A stretch of DNA of 64,000 nucleotides, from positions 62,001 to 126,000 of the forward strand of contig NZ_NMUL01000039.1 of assembly GCF_002234595.1 (NCBI RefSeq), in the 5' to 3' direction. This document shows positions 43,287 to 52,309 of this stretch, piece after piece. The notes under the pieces are model-generated. The model was not told the origin of the DNA, made no database searches, and saw nothing but the letters and a program-made list of their open reading frames with translations. Position 1 is the stretch's first letter. Each line of letters starts with the position of its first letter. The translations under genes were made by a program, and so were the position numbers. Origin of the DNA: Amycolatopsis vastitatis. GTDB taxonomy: Bacteria; Actinomycetota; Actinomycetes; Mycobacteriales; Pseudonocardiaceae.

Positions 43287-44751
43287 TCTCGTAGTCCGCC
43301 TCGTCGAACGAACCGACCCGTGACCGCAGCCGCCCGGTGGAGAACGGCCAGCTGAAGCTGTTGCGGCCGTTGACGTCGGTGTAGTAGCTGGAACAGCCGC
43401 CGGACTGGTAGACCGTGCCCGGCAGCGCGGCCTGGACTTCGGCGTTGAACGCCTCCTGCACCTCGGGACGGACCGCCAGCGACGTCCGGTCCGCGCGCAG
43501 CGTCCGGGTCACCGCGGCCACCGTGTGCTTCAGCTGCGCCTCGAGGATCATGAACGCCGACGAATGCCCGGTGCCGAGGCTGGGCCCGAGCAGCAGGTAG
43601 AGGTTGGGGAACCCGGCGACCGTCGTCCCCGCGAACGCCTGCGGGCTGCCCTTCCAGTGGTCGTCGAGGCTGCGGCCCTCCGCGTCGAACACGCGCGCCG
43701 ACACCGGCATGTCGAGGATGTGGAAGCCGGTGCCGAAGATGATCGCGTCGACCTCGGCCGCCGAACCGTCCGCGCCCAGCACCCGGTTCCCCTCGATCGC
43801 CCGCACCGCCGTCGGGTGGACGTCCACAGTGGACTTAGTCAGCGCGCGGTAGTACGTGTTCGACATCAGCAGGCGCTTGCAGCCGAGCGTGTAGTCCGGC
43901 GTCAAAGCCGCCCGCAGCGCGGGATCCCGCACGGTCAGGCGCAGGTGGGCCAGCCCGATCTTCTGCACCTGCCGCAGCAGCCACGGGTGTCGGAACCCGA
44001 AGCCGAGCGTCTCCATCGCGCCGTATTCGGCACGGCGCAACGCCCGCTGCAGGGCCGGGAACCGCCGCAGCAGCAGCCGTTCCACGCCGGGGACGGGGTG
44101 GTCCGGTTTCGGCAGGACCCACTGCGCGGTGCGCTGGAACAGGTGCAGCCGTCCCACGCGCGGCACGATCTCGGGGACGAACTGCACCGCGGACGCGCCG
44201 CTGCCGATCACCGCGACCCGTTGGCCGGTCAGGTCGTAGCCGTGGTTCCAGCGCGCCGAGTGGAACACTTCGCCGGGGAAACCGCCGAGTCCGGGCAGGT
44301 CCGGGATCAGCGGCTCGTGCCACGGCCCGGTGCCGGCGACCAGCACCCGCGTGCTGTAGGGCCCTTGCGACGTCTCCAGCTCCCAGCGTGCGTCGCGCTC
44401 GTTCCACTGCGCGCGCGTCACCTCGACGCCGTACCGGATCTTCTCGGTGACACCGAACCGTGCGGCCGTTTCCCGCAGGTAGGCGCGGATCTCGGCTTGG
44501 CCGGCGAACGCGCGCGTCCATTCCGGATTGGGCGCGAACGAGTAGGAGTACAGCGCGGACGGGACGTCGCAGGCGCAGCCGGGGTAGGTGTTGTCGCGCC
44601 AGGTCCCGCCGAGCTCGCCGGCCTTCTCGAGCACGGCGAGGTCCCCGATCCCGGCTTGGCCCAAGCGGATGGCGGCGCCCAGCCCCGACGCCCCCGCACC
44701 GATGACGAGGACTGCGAAGTCGCGTTGTTCTTCAGTGCGGCGGAGTTCCAT
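43273..44751 (-). CDS. Baeyer-Villiger-type flavin monooxygenase
   Basis: A 492-residue FAD/NADPH monooxygenase. The FAD motif is VIGAGASGLGAAIRLG (about residues 16-31). The exact Baeyer-Villiger fingerprint FPGEVFHSARW (FxGxxxHxxxW) follows (about 154-164), and then the NADPH motif VIGSGASAVQFVPE. It inserts oxygen into ketones; the substrate is unknown. The gene is divergent from a TetR-type regulator across 66 bp holding a likely operator, so expression is probably induced by its substrate. The 3' end overlaps the convergent saccharopine-dehydrogenase-like gene. Confidence 0.92.
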   Translation of the reverse strand: MELRRTEEQRDFAVLVIGAGASGLGAAIRLGQAGIGDLAVLEKAGELGGTWRDNTYPGCACDVPSALYSYSFAPNPEWTRAFAGQAEIRAYLRETAARFGVTEKIRYGVEVTRAQWNERDARWELETSQGPYSTRVLVAGTGPWHEPLIPDLPGLGGFPGEVFHSARWNHGYDLTGQRVAVIGSGASAVQFVPEIVPRVGRLHLFQRTAQWVLPKPDHPVPGVERLLLRRFPALQRALRRAEYGAMETLGFGFRHPWLLRQVQKIGLAHLRLTVRDPALRAALTPDYTLGCKRLLMSNTYYRALTKSTVDVHPTAVRAIEGNRVLGADGSAAEVDAIIFGTGFHILDMPVSARVFDAEGRSLDDHWKGSPQAFAGTTVAGFPNLYLLLGPSLGTGHSSAFMILEAQLKHTVAAVTRTLRADRTSLAVRPEVQEAFNAEVQAALPGTVYQSGGCSSYYTDVNGRNSFSWPFSTGRLRSRVGSFDEADYEITAS

Positions 44752-44759
44752 TTTCGGAG

Positions 44760-44785
44760 ACTAGCAGTATCTCAATACTGTTGGT
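44760..44785. promoter_or_regulatory. Candidate TetR operator between monooxygenase and tetR
   Basis: The dyad has a CAGTAT-CTCA-ATACTG core with perfect 6-bp arms, extending to 9 of 11 matched positions per arm (ACTAGCAGTAT versus ATACTGTTGGT). It lies between divergent genes, 8 bp from the monooxygenase start. Confidence 0.55.
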
Positions 44786-44817
44786 ACCCCGATTCCACGG
44801 TTCGCTAGAGTGCCCCC

Positions 44818-45408
44818 ATGGCCCGACTCACCCGCGCGGAAAGCCAAGCGCGCACTCGCGAGCAGCTGATCGAGACCGCGAAGCTGCTGTTCCTGCGCGA
44901 CGGCTACTCGGTGACGTCGCTGGAGAAGGTGGCCGACGAGGCCGGGTACTCGAAGGGCGCGGTGTACTCGAACTTCCGCAACAAGGACGAACTCTGCCTG
45001 GCGGTGCTCGACCGCATCCACGACGAGCAGGTCGCGCTGATCGCCGAGGCGCTGGTCGGCGCCGAGGGCGTGGACGGGCTGCTCACGGCGTTCCAGACCT
45101 GGGCCGAGCGCAGCATCGGCGACGAGGCGTGGACCGCGCTGGAGGTCGAGTTCGCCACGAACGCCCGGCGCGACCCGCACGTGCGTGCCGAACTGGCCGC
45201 GCGGGACAAGGCCATCCGCGACACGATCGCCGGCCTGCTCACCGGGTACGCGCAGCGGTTCGGGATCACGCTCCCGATGTCGCCCGATGACGCCGCGACG
45301 GCGCTGCTCAGCCTCGGCATCGGGCTCGGCGTGCAGCGCGCGATCGACCCGACGATCCCGGTGACCGTGCTGCCCGACGTCATCCGCCTCTTCGCCGGGA
45401 TCCGCTGA
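44818..45408 (+). CDS. TetR-family regulator
   Basis: A 196-residue TetR-type regulator. The helix-turn-helix spans about residues 14-58 (REQLIETAKLLFLRDGYSVT, then LEKVADEAGYSKGAVYSNFR with the recognition helix). The C-terminal ligand domain is all-helical. It is divergent from the Baeyer-Villiger monooxygenase gene, with a 26-bp dyad between, and most likely represses both. Confidence 0.92.
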   Translation: MARLTRAESQARTREQLIETAKLLFLRDGYSVTSLEKVADEAGYSKGAVYSNFRNKDELCLAVLDRIHDEQVALIAEALVGAEGVDGLLTAFQTWAERSIGDEAWTALEVEFATNARRDPHVRAELAARDKAIRDTIAGLLTGYAQRFGITLPMSPDDAATALLSLGIGLGVQRAIDPTIPVTVLPDVIRLFAGIR

Positions 45409-45442
45409 CCGTCCTTTGCGGACTCGTCGCGGTGGTCTGGAC

Positions 45443-45460
45443 CGTTCACGAACATGAACG
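45443..45460. promoter_or_regulatory. Inverted repeat upstream of the chitosanase gene
   Basis: CGTTCA-CGAACA-TGAACG lies about 120 bp before the chitosanase ATG in the 174-bp gap between tetR and csn. It could be an operator for substrate control of chitosanase; this is inference from position only. Confidence 0.3.
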
Positions 45461-45582
45461 ACTTCCCCCTCTTGTGAAGCTCGCTGACTCTTCGCTACCG
45501 TGTCGCTACGCCGCAGCTCCACCCGATTTGCCCGTACCCGCCGTGCATCGACGGCGCATCCCGCGGAAAGGGTTTACTCCCC

Positions 45583-46422
45583 ATGAGCAAGAAGTTGCGG
45601 CCGGTCCTCATCGGCACGCTCGGCGCCGCCTCCGTCGCGGCCCTCGTGATCACCACACCCACGTTCTCCTCGGCGGCCCCGGCGCCCGTGGCCGCCGCGT
45701 CCGTGCTCGCGGTCGGCGACCTTTCGGCCCCCGCGAAGAAGGAAATCGCGATGAAGCTGGTCTCCAGCGCGGAAAACTCGTCGCTGGACTGGAAAGCGCA
45801 GTACAAGTACATCGAAGACATCGGCGACGGGCGCGGCTACACCGCCGGCATCATCGGTTTCTGTTCCGGCACCGGCGACATGCTCGAACTCGTCGAGGCG
45901 TACACGAACTCCGTCCCCGACAACCCGCTGGCGAAGTTCCTGCCCGCGCTGCGGAAGGTGAACGGCACCGACTCGCACGCCGGGCTCGGCACGCCGTTCG
46001 TCAACGCGTGGAAGCAGGCCGCGGCCACCAGCGCGTTCCAGACCGCCCAGAACAACGAGCGCGACCGCGTCTACTTCAACCCCTCGGTGAACCAGGGGAA
46101 GTCGGACGGCCTCAGCAACCTCGGCCAGTTCGCCTACTACGACGCCATCGTGATGCACGGCCCCGGCGACAGCTCCGACAGCTTCGGCGGCATCCGCAAG
46201 GCCGCGATGAAGAAGGCGAAGACGCCGGCCCAGGGCGGCGACGAGGCGACCTACCTCAAGGCGTTCTTCGCCGCCCGGAAGGTCATCATGAAGCAGGAGG
46301 AGGCGCACGCCGACACCTCCCGCGTCGACACCGAGCAGCTGAAGTTCCTCAACGAAGGCAACTTCGACCTGCACACCCCGCTGAAGTGGCAGGTCTACGG
46401 GGACTCGTACACGATCAACTGA
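45583..46422 (+). CDS. csn: Secreted GH46 chitosanase
   Basis: A 279-residue secreted glycoside hydrolase family 46 enzyme that cleaves chitosan. A signal peptide (MSKKLRPVLIGTLGAASVAA then LVITTPTFSSAAPAP) precedes the catalytic domain. The acid catalyst Glu is in SSAENSSLDW (about residue 64) and the nucleophile-activating Asp in DIGDGRGYTAGIIGF (about 82), as in Streptomyces N174 chitosanase. GTPFVNAWKQAA and YFNPSVNQGKSDG are further family segments. It is a stand-alone gene; its stop lies four bases from the convergent PHP gene stop. Confidence 0.95.
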   Translation: MSKKLRPVLIGTLGAASVAALVITTPTFSSAAPAPVAAASVLAVGDLSAPAKKEIAMKLVSSAENSSLDWKAQYKYIEDIGDGRGYTAGIIGFCSGTGDMLELVEAYTNSVPDNPLAKFLPALRKVNGTDSHAGLGTPFVNAWKQAAATSAFQTAQNNERDRVYFNPSVNQGKSDGLSNLGQFAYYDAIVMHGPGDSSDSFGGIRKAAMKKAKTPAQGGDEATYLKAFFAARKVIMKQEEAHADTSRVDTEQLKFLNEGNFDLHTPLKWQVYGDSYTIN

Positions 46423-46425
46423 GGT

Positions 46426-47412
46426 TCACCGGGTCAGGAGCGCATCCGCCGTGCGGGTGTTGAGGATGCGCTCCGGCCCGATCCCGGCCTTGACCGCGCG
46501 CTCGCACCCGTAGGGCTGCCAGTCGAGCTGCCCCGGCGCGTGCGCGTCGCTGTCGATGGCGAAGTCGCAGCCGATCTCCGCGGCCAGGCGCAGCAGGCGC
46601 ATCGGCGGGTCGAGCCGTTCCGGGCGGGAGTTGATCTCCACCGCGACGCCGTTCTCGCGGCAGGCGGTGAACACCGCTTCGGCGTCGAACTCCGACTCGG
46701 GTCGGCCGCGGCCGACGACCAGCCGTCCGGTGCAGTGCCCCAGCACCCGCACGTGCGGGTTCCGGACCGCCGTCACCATCCGCCGGGTCATGTCGCGAGC
46801 CGGCATCCGCAGCTTCGAGTGCACGCTCGCGACGACGAAGTCCAGCTGGCCCAGCAGCTCCTCTTCCTGGTCGAGGGAGCCGTCGTCGAGGATGTCGACC
46901 TCGATGCCGTGCAGCAGCCGGAAGGGCGCCATGAGTTCGTTGGCCTTCGCCACGACCTGCATCTGCATGCGCAGCCGGTCGGCCGAGAGCCCGTTCGCGA
47001 CGGTCAGCCGCGGCGAGTGGTCGGTCAGCACCATCCACTCGTGCCCGAGGTCCCGGCCCGCGACGGCCATCTCGCCGATCGGGCTGCCGCCGTCGGACCA
47101 GTCGGAATGCGTGTGGCAGTCGCCGCGCAACGCCGACCGCAGCGGCTCGCCGTCCGGGAGCTTCTTCTCGACGATCTTCGCCCGGTACGCCGGGTCGCGC
47201 CCGGCGAGCACGTCCTCGATGACCCCGGCGGTGGCCTTGCCGATCCCCGGCAACGACGTCAGCGTGCCGTTGGCGGCCATTTGAGAGAGCTTCTCGACAC
47301 CGGCCTTGTCGACCGTCGCGGCCGCGTTGCGGAACGCGCGGACGCGATAGGTCGGTTCACCCGCGCGTTCGAGCTGGAACGCGATCTCCCGCAAAGCCCA
47401 TGCCGGATCCAT
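46426..47412 (-). CDS. PHP-domain phosphoesterase with helix-hairpin-helix N-terminus
   Basis: A 328-residue PolX-C-terminal-like protein. The N-terminal 80 residues contain a helix-hairpin-helix (LTSLPGIGKATAGVIEDVLA). The PHP metal-binding motifs are GDCHTHSDWSDGGS (about residues 96-109), LTDHSPRL, HGIEVDIL, SVHSKL, VLGHCTGR and IDSDAHAP. No polymerase palm is present. Such stand-alone proteins are thought to be phosphoesterases in DNA repair. It is third in a GntR-phosphoesterase-PHP run, nine bases after its neighbour. Confidence 0.9.
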   Translation of the reverse strand: MDPAWALREIAFQLERAGEPTYRVRAFRNAAATVDKAGVEKLSQMAANGTLTSLPGIGKATAGVIEDVLAGRDPAYRAKIVEKKLPDGEPLRSALRGDCHTHSDWSDGGSPIGEMAVAGRDLGHEWMVLTDHSPRLTVANGLSADRLRMQMQVVAKANELMAPFRLLHGIEVDILDDGSLDQEEELLGQLDFVVASVHSKLRMPARDMTRRMVTAVRNPHVRVLGHCTGRLVVGRGRPESEFDAEAVFTACRENGVAVEINSRPERLDPPMRLLRLAAEIGCDFAIDSDAHAPGQLDWQPYGCERAVKAGIGPERILNTRTADALLTR

Positions 47413-47421
47413 ACGCCCTGT

Positions 47422-47925
47422 CTACCCCCTGCGGGGCAGTCGACGCAGCTCGACGTCCGTCAACCGGCCGTGGGAAATCGACGCGGTCTGGTAGGTGCAG
47501 TACGGCTGGCGCCGCCGGTCGGTCGGCGAACCCGGGTTGAGCAGCCGCATCCCGGCCGGGGTCGTCGTGTCCCACGGGATGTGGCTGTGCCCGAAGACCA
47601 GCACGTCGGTGTCCGGGAACAGCGCATCGCACCGCTGCTCGCGGCCCTGCTTGGCGCCGGTCTCGTGGATCACGGCCAGGCGGACACCGTCGAGGTCGGC
47701 CCGCGCGATCTCCGGCAGCCGCGCCCGCAGCGCCGGGCCGTCGTTGTTGCCGTACACGCCGATCAGCCGCTTGCTGCGCTCCTCCAGCTCGTCGAGCAGG
47801 GCGACGTCGATCCAGTCGCCGGCGTGCACGACGACGTCCGCGGCCTCGACCTCGGCCCACACCTGCGACGGCAGCTCGCGGGCGCGCGCGGGCAGGTGCG
47901 TGTCCGAGACGAGCAGCAGCCTCAT
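47422..47925 (-). CDS. YfcE-like metallophosphoesterase
   Basis: A 167-residue calcineurin-like phosphodiesterase of the YfcE/MJ0936 group. All metal ligands are seen: VSDTHLP (residues 7-13), HAGDWID (about 35-41), GNNDGP (about 59-64), IHETG and GHSHIPW near residue 117. It hydrolyses small phosphodiesters in vitro for its family; the substrate in the cell is unclear. ATG overlaps the GntR gene stop as ATGA. Confidence 0.92.
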   Translation of the reverse strand: MRLLLVSDTHLPARARELPSQVWAEVEAADVVVHAGDWIDVALLDELEERSKRLIGVYGNNDGPALRARLPEIARADLDGVRLAVIHETGAKQGREQRCDALFPDTDVLVFGHSHIPWDTTTPAGMRLLNPGSPTDRRRQPYCTYQTASISHGRLTDVELRRLPRRG

Positions 47926-48575
47926 CCGATGGCCTTGAGGACCCGTTCCAGGAACCCGCCGATGTGGTCGCGCAGCAGCGTGGCCGCGCCGTCGGCGTCA
48001 CCCTTCTTGGCCGCCGCGAGGACCGCCTTGTGCTCGTTCCACTCCTTCTTCCAGCTCGGGTTGGCCTCCCAGCCGACGACGCTGATCAAGGCCGCGCGGT
48101 CCTTGAGGTCGTCGAGGATGGTGACCATGAGCGGGTTGCCGCAGCCGCGGTAGAGGGCGCGGTGGAACCGGCGGTTCAGCAGGCTCAGCGCGGCCTGGTC
48201 CTTGTCCGCGATCGCCGAGGACGCCTCCTTCAGCGCCTCCGCCGCGTCTTCGAGCAGCTCGGGGTCGTGCCGCCCGACCGTCCGCCGGACGGCCTCCGGC
48301 TCGAGCACCATCCGCACGTCGTAGACGGACTTCGCGAGCTCGGCGTCGACCTTGACCACGGATGCGCCCTTGTACGGGCTGAAGGTGACCAGCCCGGAGT
48401 TGGACAGCACCTTCAGCGCTTCGCGCACCGGCGTCTTCGACACCCCGAGCCGCGCGGCCAGCTCGGCCTCGACCAGCGGTTGACCGGGGAGGAGCTCCCG
48501 GGTCAGGATGCCGCGGCGGATCTCCTCCAGGACCACTTCGGTCCGGGAGGCGGGCAGGCTGAACGTCCCGGTCAT
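47922..48575 (-). CDS. GntR-family regulator (FadR/FCD type)
   Basis: A 217-residue regulator with an N-terminal winged helix (about residues 10-75: EEIRRGILTRELLPGQPLVE, then ELAARLGVSKTPVREALKVL) and an all-helical FCD ligand domain with metal-binding-type His/Asp residues. It is divergent from the IlvD/Edd dehydratase gene across 74 bp holding a dyad, so it probably represses sugar-acid catabolism. The two phosphoesterase genes downstream are co-transcribed with it, which is unusual. Confidence 0.92.
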   Translation of the reverse strand: MTGTFSLPASRTEVVLEEIRRGILTRELLPGQPLVEAELAARLGVSKTPVREALKVLSNSGLVTFSPYKGASVVKVDAELAKSVYDVRMVLEPEAVRRTVGRHDPELLEDAAEALKEASSAIADKDQAALSLLNRRFHRALYRGCGNPLMVTILDDLKDRAALISVVGWEANPSWKKEWNEHKAVLAAAKKGDADGAATLLRDHIGGFLERVLKAIG

Positions 48576-48619
48576 AGCGCGCTCCCTCGATCTGTGGTCC
48601 CATTCAACCAGGCCCGTCA

Positions 48620-48647
48620 GATCGTATATCAGATGCCATACTGGATC
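48620..48647. promoter_or_regulatory. Candidate GntR operator before the dehydratase gene
   Basis: A dyad GATC-GTAT-N10-ATAC-N2-GATC runs to within three bases of the dehydratase ATG. The CATACT at 48637-48642 could also serve as a -10 for a leaderless transcript. It lies between the divergent regulator and its likely target. Confidence 0.45.
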
Positions 48648-48649
48648 GC

Positions 48650-50362
48650 ATGAAGCGACCCGAGGAGCTCCGCAGCCACCGGTGGTTCGGCGGCGGCGAA
48701 CTGCGCAACTTCAGCCACCGCGCCCGCAGCCGCCAGCTCGGCTACAACCCGGAAGAGCACCTCGGCAAGCCGGTCATCGGCATCCTCAACACCTGGTCGG
48801 ACATCAACCCCTGCCACATGCACCTGCGCGAACGCGCCGAGCAGGTCAAGCGCGGCGTCTGGCAGGCAGGCGGCTTCCCGCTGGAGTTCCCGGTGGCCAC
48901 GCTGTCGGAGACCTACCAGAAGCCGACGCCGATGCTCTACCGCAACCTGCTCGCCATGGAGACCGAGGAGATCCTCCGCTCCTACCCGATCGACGGCGCC
49001 GTCCTCATGGGCGGCTGCGACAAGACCACGCCGGCCCTGCTGATGGGCGCGGCCAGCGCGGGCCTGCCGGCGATCTTCGTCCCGGCCGGGCCGATGCTGC
49101 GCGGGCACTGGCGCAACGAAGTGCTCGGCAGCGGCACCGACATGTGGAAGTACTGGGACGACAAGCGCGCCGGCCTGATCGGCGACGCCGAACTGTCCGA
49201 ACTGGAGCGCGGCCTCGCGCGTTCGCCGGGGCACTGCATGACGATGGGGACGGCGTCGACCATGACGTCGGCCGCCGAGGTGCTCGGGGTGACCCTGCCG
49301 GGCGCGGCGTCGATCCCCGCCGTCGACTCGGCGCACCACCGGATGGCCGCGGCGAGCGGCGCCCGGATCGTCGGCATGGTCTGGGAGGACCTCACGATCA
49401 CGCAGGTGCTGGACAAACGGGCCTATGCGGACGCGATCACCACCGTGCTCGCCCTCGGTGGGTCGACCAACGCCGTGATCCACCTGATCGCGATGGCCGG
49501 CCGCAGCGGGATCCCGGTCTCGCTCGCGGACTTCGACGCGATCGCCCGGCGCGTGCCGGTGCTGGCGAACATCCGCCCTGGCGGCGACTGGCTGATGGAG
49601 GACTTCTACTACGCGGGCGGCCTGCCCGGGCTGCTGTCGCGGCTGACCGATCTGCTGCACACCGAACGGCTCACCGTCACCGGCCGGACCCTCGGCGAGA
49701 ACCTGTCCCAGGCGCAGGTGCACAACGACGACGTCATCCGGCCGCGGGAGAAGCCGGTCGCCGCCGAGGGCGGGGTCGCCGTGCTGCACGGCAACCTGGC
49801 GCCGTCCGGCGCGGTGATCAAGCACATCGCCGCCGAGCCGCACCTGCTGACGCACACCGGCCCGGCCGTGGTGTTCGAGAACTACCCCGACCTCAAGAAG
49901 CGGATCGACGACCCGGCGATCACCGCGGACTCGGTCCTGGTGCTGCGCGGTTCCGGCCCGCTCGGCGGCCCCGGCATGCCCGAGTACGGGATGCTGCCGA
50001 TCCCCGCGCACCTGCTCGAACAGGGCGTCCGCGACATGGTCCGGATTTCCGACGCGCGGATGAGCGGCACCAGCTACGGCGCCTGCGTGCTGCACGTGGC
50101 CCCCGAGTCGCACGTCGGCGGCCCGCTCGCGCTGGTCCGCGACGGCGACCTGATCACCCTCGACGTCCCCTCGCGCGTGCTGCGGCTGGAAGTGTCCGAT
50201 GAGGAGCTTTCGCGGCGGCGTTCCGAATGGACCGCGCCCGCGCCGCGGTTCGAACGCGGTTACGGCGCGCTCTACAGCGAGCACATCACCCAGGCCGACG
50301 AGGGCTGCGACTTCGACTTCCTGTCCCGCGCCGGCCACAACCCGGAACCCGACGCCGGTTAA
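48650..50362 (+). CDS. IlvD/Edd-family sugar-acid dehydratase (L-arabonate dehydratase-like)
   Basis: A 570-residue iron-sulfur dehydratase. Cluster ligands are in DINPCHMHL (about residues 52-60), GGCDKTTPALLMGAAS (about 121-136) and PGHCMTMGTASTM (about 194-206). RISDARMSGTSYGACVLHVAPE is the conserved C-terminal active-site stretch. The Arg-rich HRARSRQLGYNPEEHLGKP opening is typical of aldonate (arabonate, xylonate, gluconate) dehydratases rather than biosynthetic IlvD. It converts an aldonate to a 2-keto-3-deoxy acid. Control by the divergent GntR regulator is likely. The exact sugar is not determined. Confidence 0.9.
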   Translation: MKRPEELRSHRWFGGGELRNFSHRARSRQLGYNPEEHLGKPVIGILNTWSDINPCHMHLRERAEQVKRGVWQAGGFPLEFPVATLSETYQKPTPMLYRNLLAMETEEILRSYPIDGAVLMGGCDKTTPALLMGAASAGLPAIFVPAGPMLRGHWRNEVLGSGTDMWKYWDDKRAGLIGDAELSELERGLARSPGHCMTMGTASTMTSAAEVLGVTLPGAASIPAVDSAHHRMAAASGARIVGMVWEDLTITQVLDKRAYADAITTVLALGGSTNAVIHLIAMAGRSGIPVSLADFDAIARRVPVLANIRPGGDWLMEDFYYAGGLPGLLSRLTDLLHTERLTVTGRTLGENLSQAQVHNDDVIRPREKPVAAEGGVAVLHGNLAPSGAVIKHIAAEPHLLTHTGPAVVFENYPDLKKRIDDPAITADSVLVLRGSGPLGGPGMPEYGMLPIPAHLLEQGVRDMVRISDARMSGTSYGACVLHVAPESHVGGPLALVRDGDLITLDVPSRVLRLEVSDEELSRRRSEWTAPAPRFERGYGALYSEHITQADEGCDFDFLSRAGHNPEPDAG

Positions 50363-50476
50363 TCGATCTGTGACCGGTTTATCCCCCGTTAGGGCGAGTC
50401 GTACGGCTTGTCCGGGTGCCCCGTACGCTGAGGCCCGTCACGGGCGCGAACGGCGCCGCGTCGAAGGGGTGGAGAG

Positions 50477-52258
50477 TTGCCGTACGAACCGCGCTGGCCC
50501 GATTCCCACGGTGAGCAGACGGACGTCCTCCCGGTCGTCCGGCCGGAACCGGAAGCCACGCCCCCGCGGCGCCGGAACCTGCGCAAGGCCGGCTGGATCG
50601 CGGGCGGGCTGTTCGGTCTCCTCGTCGCGCTCTACGGGATCGACCTGCTGGTGAGCCAGGGCAGCGTTCCGCGCGGTGTGACCGTGGCCGGGGTCGACGT
50701 CGGCGGGATGGACCGCGACGCCGCCGAGCAGGAGCTGCGCGGGAAGATCGAGCCGCGGCTCACCCGTCCCCTCGCCGTGACCGCGGGCGACGTCCAGGGC
50801 ACGCTGTCGCCGACGTTCGCCGGGCTGCGCCTGGACTGGCCGCAGACCCTGGACCAGGCCGGCGAGCAGCCGCTCAACCCGTTCACGCGCCTTTCTTCGC
50901 TGTTCTCCAGCCGCGAGGTCGGCGTCGTCAGCCACGCCGAGGACGCCAAGCTCGCCGCCGCGCTGGAGTCGCTGCGCGGCCAGGTCGACCGCGACCCGGT
51001 CGAGGGCACTGTGAAGTTCGACGGCGCCGAGCCGGTCGCCGTGCCGCCGAAGGCCGGGCAGAAGCTCGACGTGCCGGGGGCGACCGCCGCCGTGATCGAG
51101 AAGTGGGCGCGCGGGGAAACCCTGGCGCTGCCGGTGACGAGCACGCCGGTCCGCACCACCCCCGAAGGCGTCCAGGCCGCGCTGGAGCAGTTCGCGCGCC
51201 CCGCCGTCTCGGGCCCGCTCGTGGTCAAGGGCGAAGGCAAGAACGCCACCGTGAAGCCGGACGCGATCGCCGCGGCGATCACCTTCGAGCCCGCCGACGG
51301 CGGCGGCCTGACCCCGAAGATCGACAACGCCAAGATCGCCGAAGCCGCCGGGCCGCAGCTGAAGTCCACCGAAAAGGCGGGCAAGGACGCGACCACCGTC
51401 TTCGAGGGCGGCAAGCCCGCGGTCGACCCGTCCACCGACGGCCGGACGATCGACTGGGACCCGAGCCTCAAGCCGCTGCCCGACGTGCTGAAGAAGACCG
51501 ACGGCCGCGAGGTCGCCGCGATCTACAAGGACAGCCCGGCGAAGGTCACCACCGACCAGGCGAACCAGCTGGGCGTCAAGGAGGTCGTCGGCGAGTTCAC
51601 CACCGGCGGCTTCGCCCCCGAGTCCGGGGTCAACATCCGCGTCGTCGCGCAGAAGGTGAACGGCGCCATCGTCAAGCCGGGGGAAACCTTCAGCCTCAAC
51701 GGGTTCACCGGCCCGCGCGGCAAGGCGCAGGGCTACGTCGAAGCGGGCGTGATCAAGGACGGCGCCCCGGGGCGCGAGGTCGGCGGCGGCATCTCGCAGT
51801 TCGCGACCACGCTCTACAACGCGGCGTACTTCGCGGGCCTGAAGGACGCGGGCCACAAGGAACACAGCTACTACATCAGCCGCTACCCCGCGGCGCGCGA
51901 AGCCACGGTGTTCCAGAACCCCGACGGCGCCAGCGTCATCGACCTCAAGTTCACCAACGACTCGCCCTCCGGCATCGCGATCCAGACGATCTGGACGTCG
52001 TCGTCGATCACCGTGAAGCTGTGGGGCACCAAGCGCTACACCGTCGAATCGATCCCCGGCGCGCAGACCAACCAGAGCGACCCGCAGCCCAAGCCGGGAC
52101 CGGCGGAGAACTGCCACGCCTCGAACGGCGCCCCTGGCTTCACCACCACCGACACCCGCGTGCTCAAGGACGCCGCCACCGGTCGCGAGGTGAGCCGGTC
52201 GACCCGGACCGTCCACTACAACCCGCAGCCGAAAATCACGTGCGGCGAGAATCAGTGA
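50477..52258 (+). CDS. VanW-family membrane-anchored cell-wall protein
   Basis: A 593-residue protein with one N-terminal transmembrane helix (about residues 38-58), so most of it is outside the membrane. Two tandem PG-binding_4-type modules (beginning VTVAGVDVGGMDRDAAEQEL and, in the second half, TTPEGVQAALEQF) precede the VanW core (GVKEVVGEFTTGGFAPESGV, then GETFSLNGFTGPRGKAQGY, EVGGGISQFATTLYNAAYFAG). A TTG start at 50477 is supported by AAGGGG seven bases upstream. VanW proteins are of unknown biochemistry; related YoaR-type proteins act at peptidoglycan. A role in vancomycin resistance is not implied. Confidence 0.88.
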   Translation: MPYEPRWPDSHGEQTDVLPVVRPEPEATPPRRRNLRKAGWIAGGLFGLLVALYGIDLLVSQGSVPRGVTVAGVDVGGMDRDAAEQELRGKIEPRLTRPLAVTAGDVQGTLSPTFAGLRLDWPQTLDQAGEQPLNPFTRLSSLFSSREVGVVSHAEDAKLAAALESLRGQVDRDPVEGTVKFDGAEPVAVPPKAGQKLDVPGATAAVIEKWARGETLALPVTSTPVRTTPEGVQAALEQFARPAVSGPLVVKGEGKNATVKPDAIAAAITFEPADGGGLTPKIDNAKIAEAAGPQLKSTEKAGKDATTVFEGGKPAVDPSTDGRTIDWDPSLKPLPDVLKKTDGREVAAIYKDSPAKVTTDQANQLGVKEVVGEFTTGGFAPESGVNIRVVAQKVNGAIVKPGETFSLNGFTGPRGKAQGYVEAGVIKDGAPGREVGGGISQFATTLYNAAYFAGLKDAGHKEHSYYISRYPAAREATVFQNPDGASVIDLKFTNDSPSGIAIQTIWTSSSITVKLWGTKRYTVESIPGAQTNQSDPQPKPGPAENCHASNGAPGFTTTDTRVLKDAATGREVSRSTRTVHYNPQPKITCGENQ

Positions 52259-52309
52259 CCTCCTAACGGCCGTTCACGCTGGGCGTCCACGGCGGTACCC
52301 TGAGTGCCC

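Noticed and set aside
50477..52258. Vancomycin resistance determinant
   Set aside because: VanW-domain proteins are widespread cell-wall proteins; no vanHAX-type genes are present.
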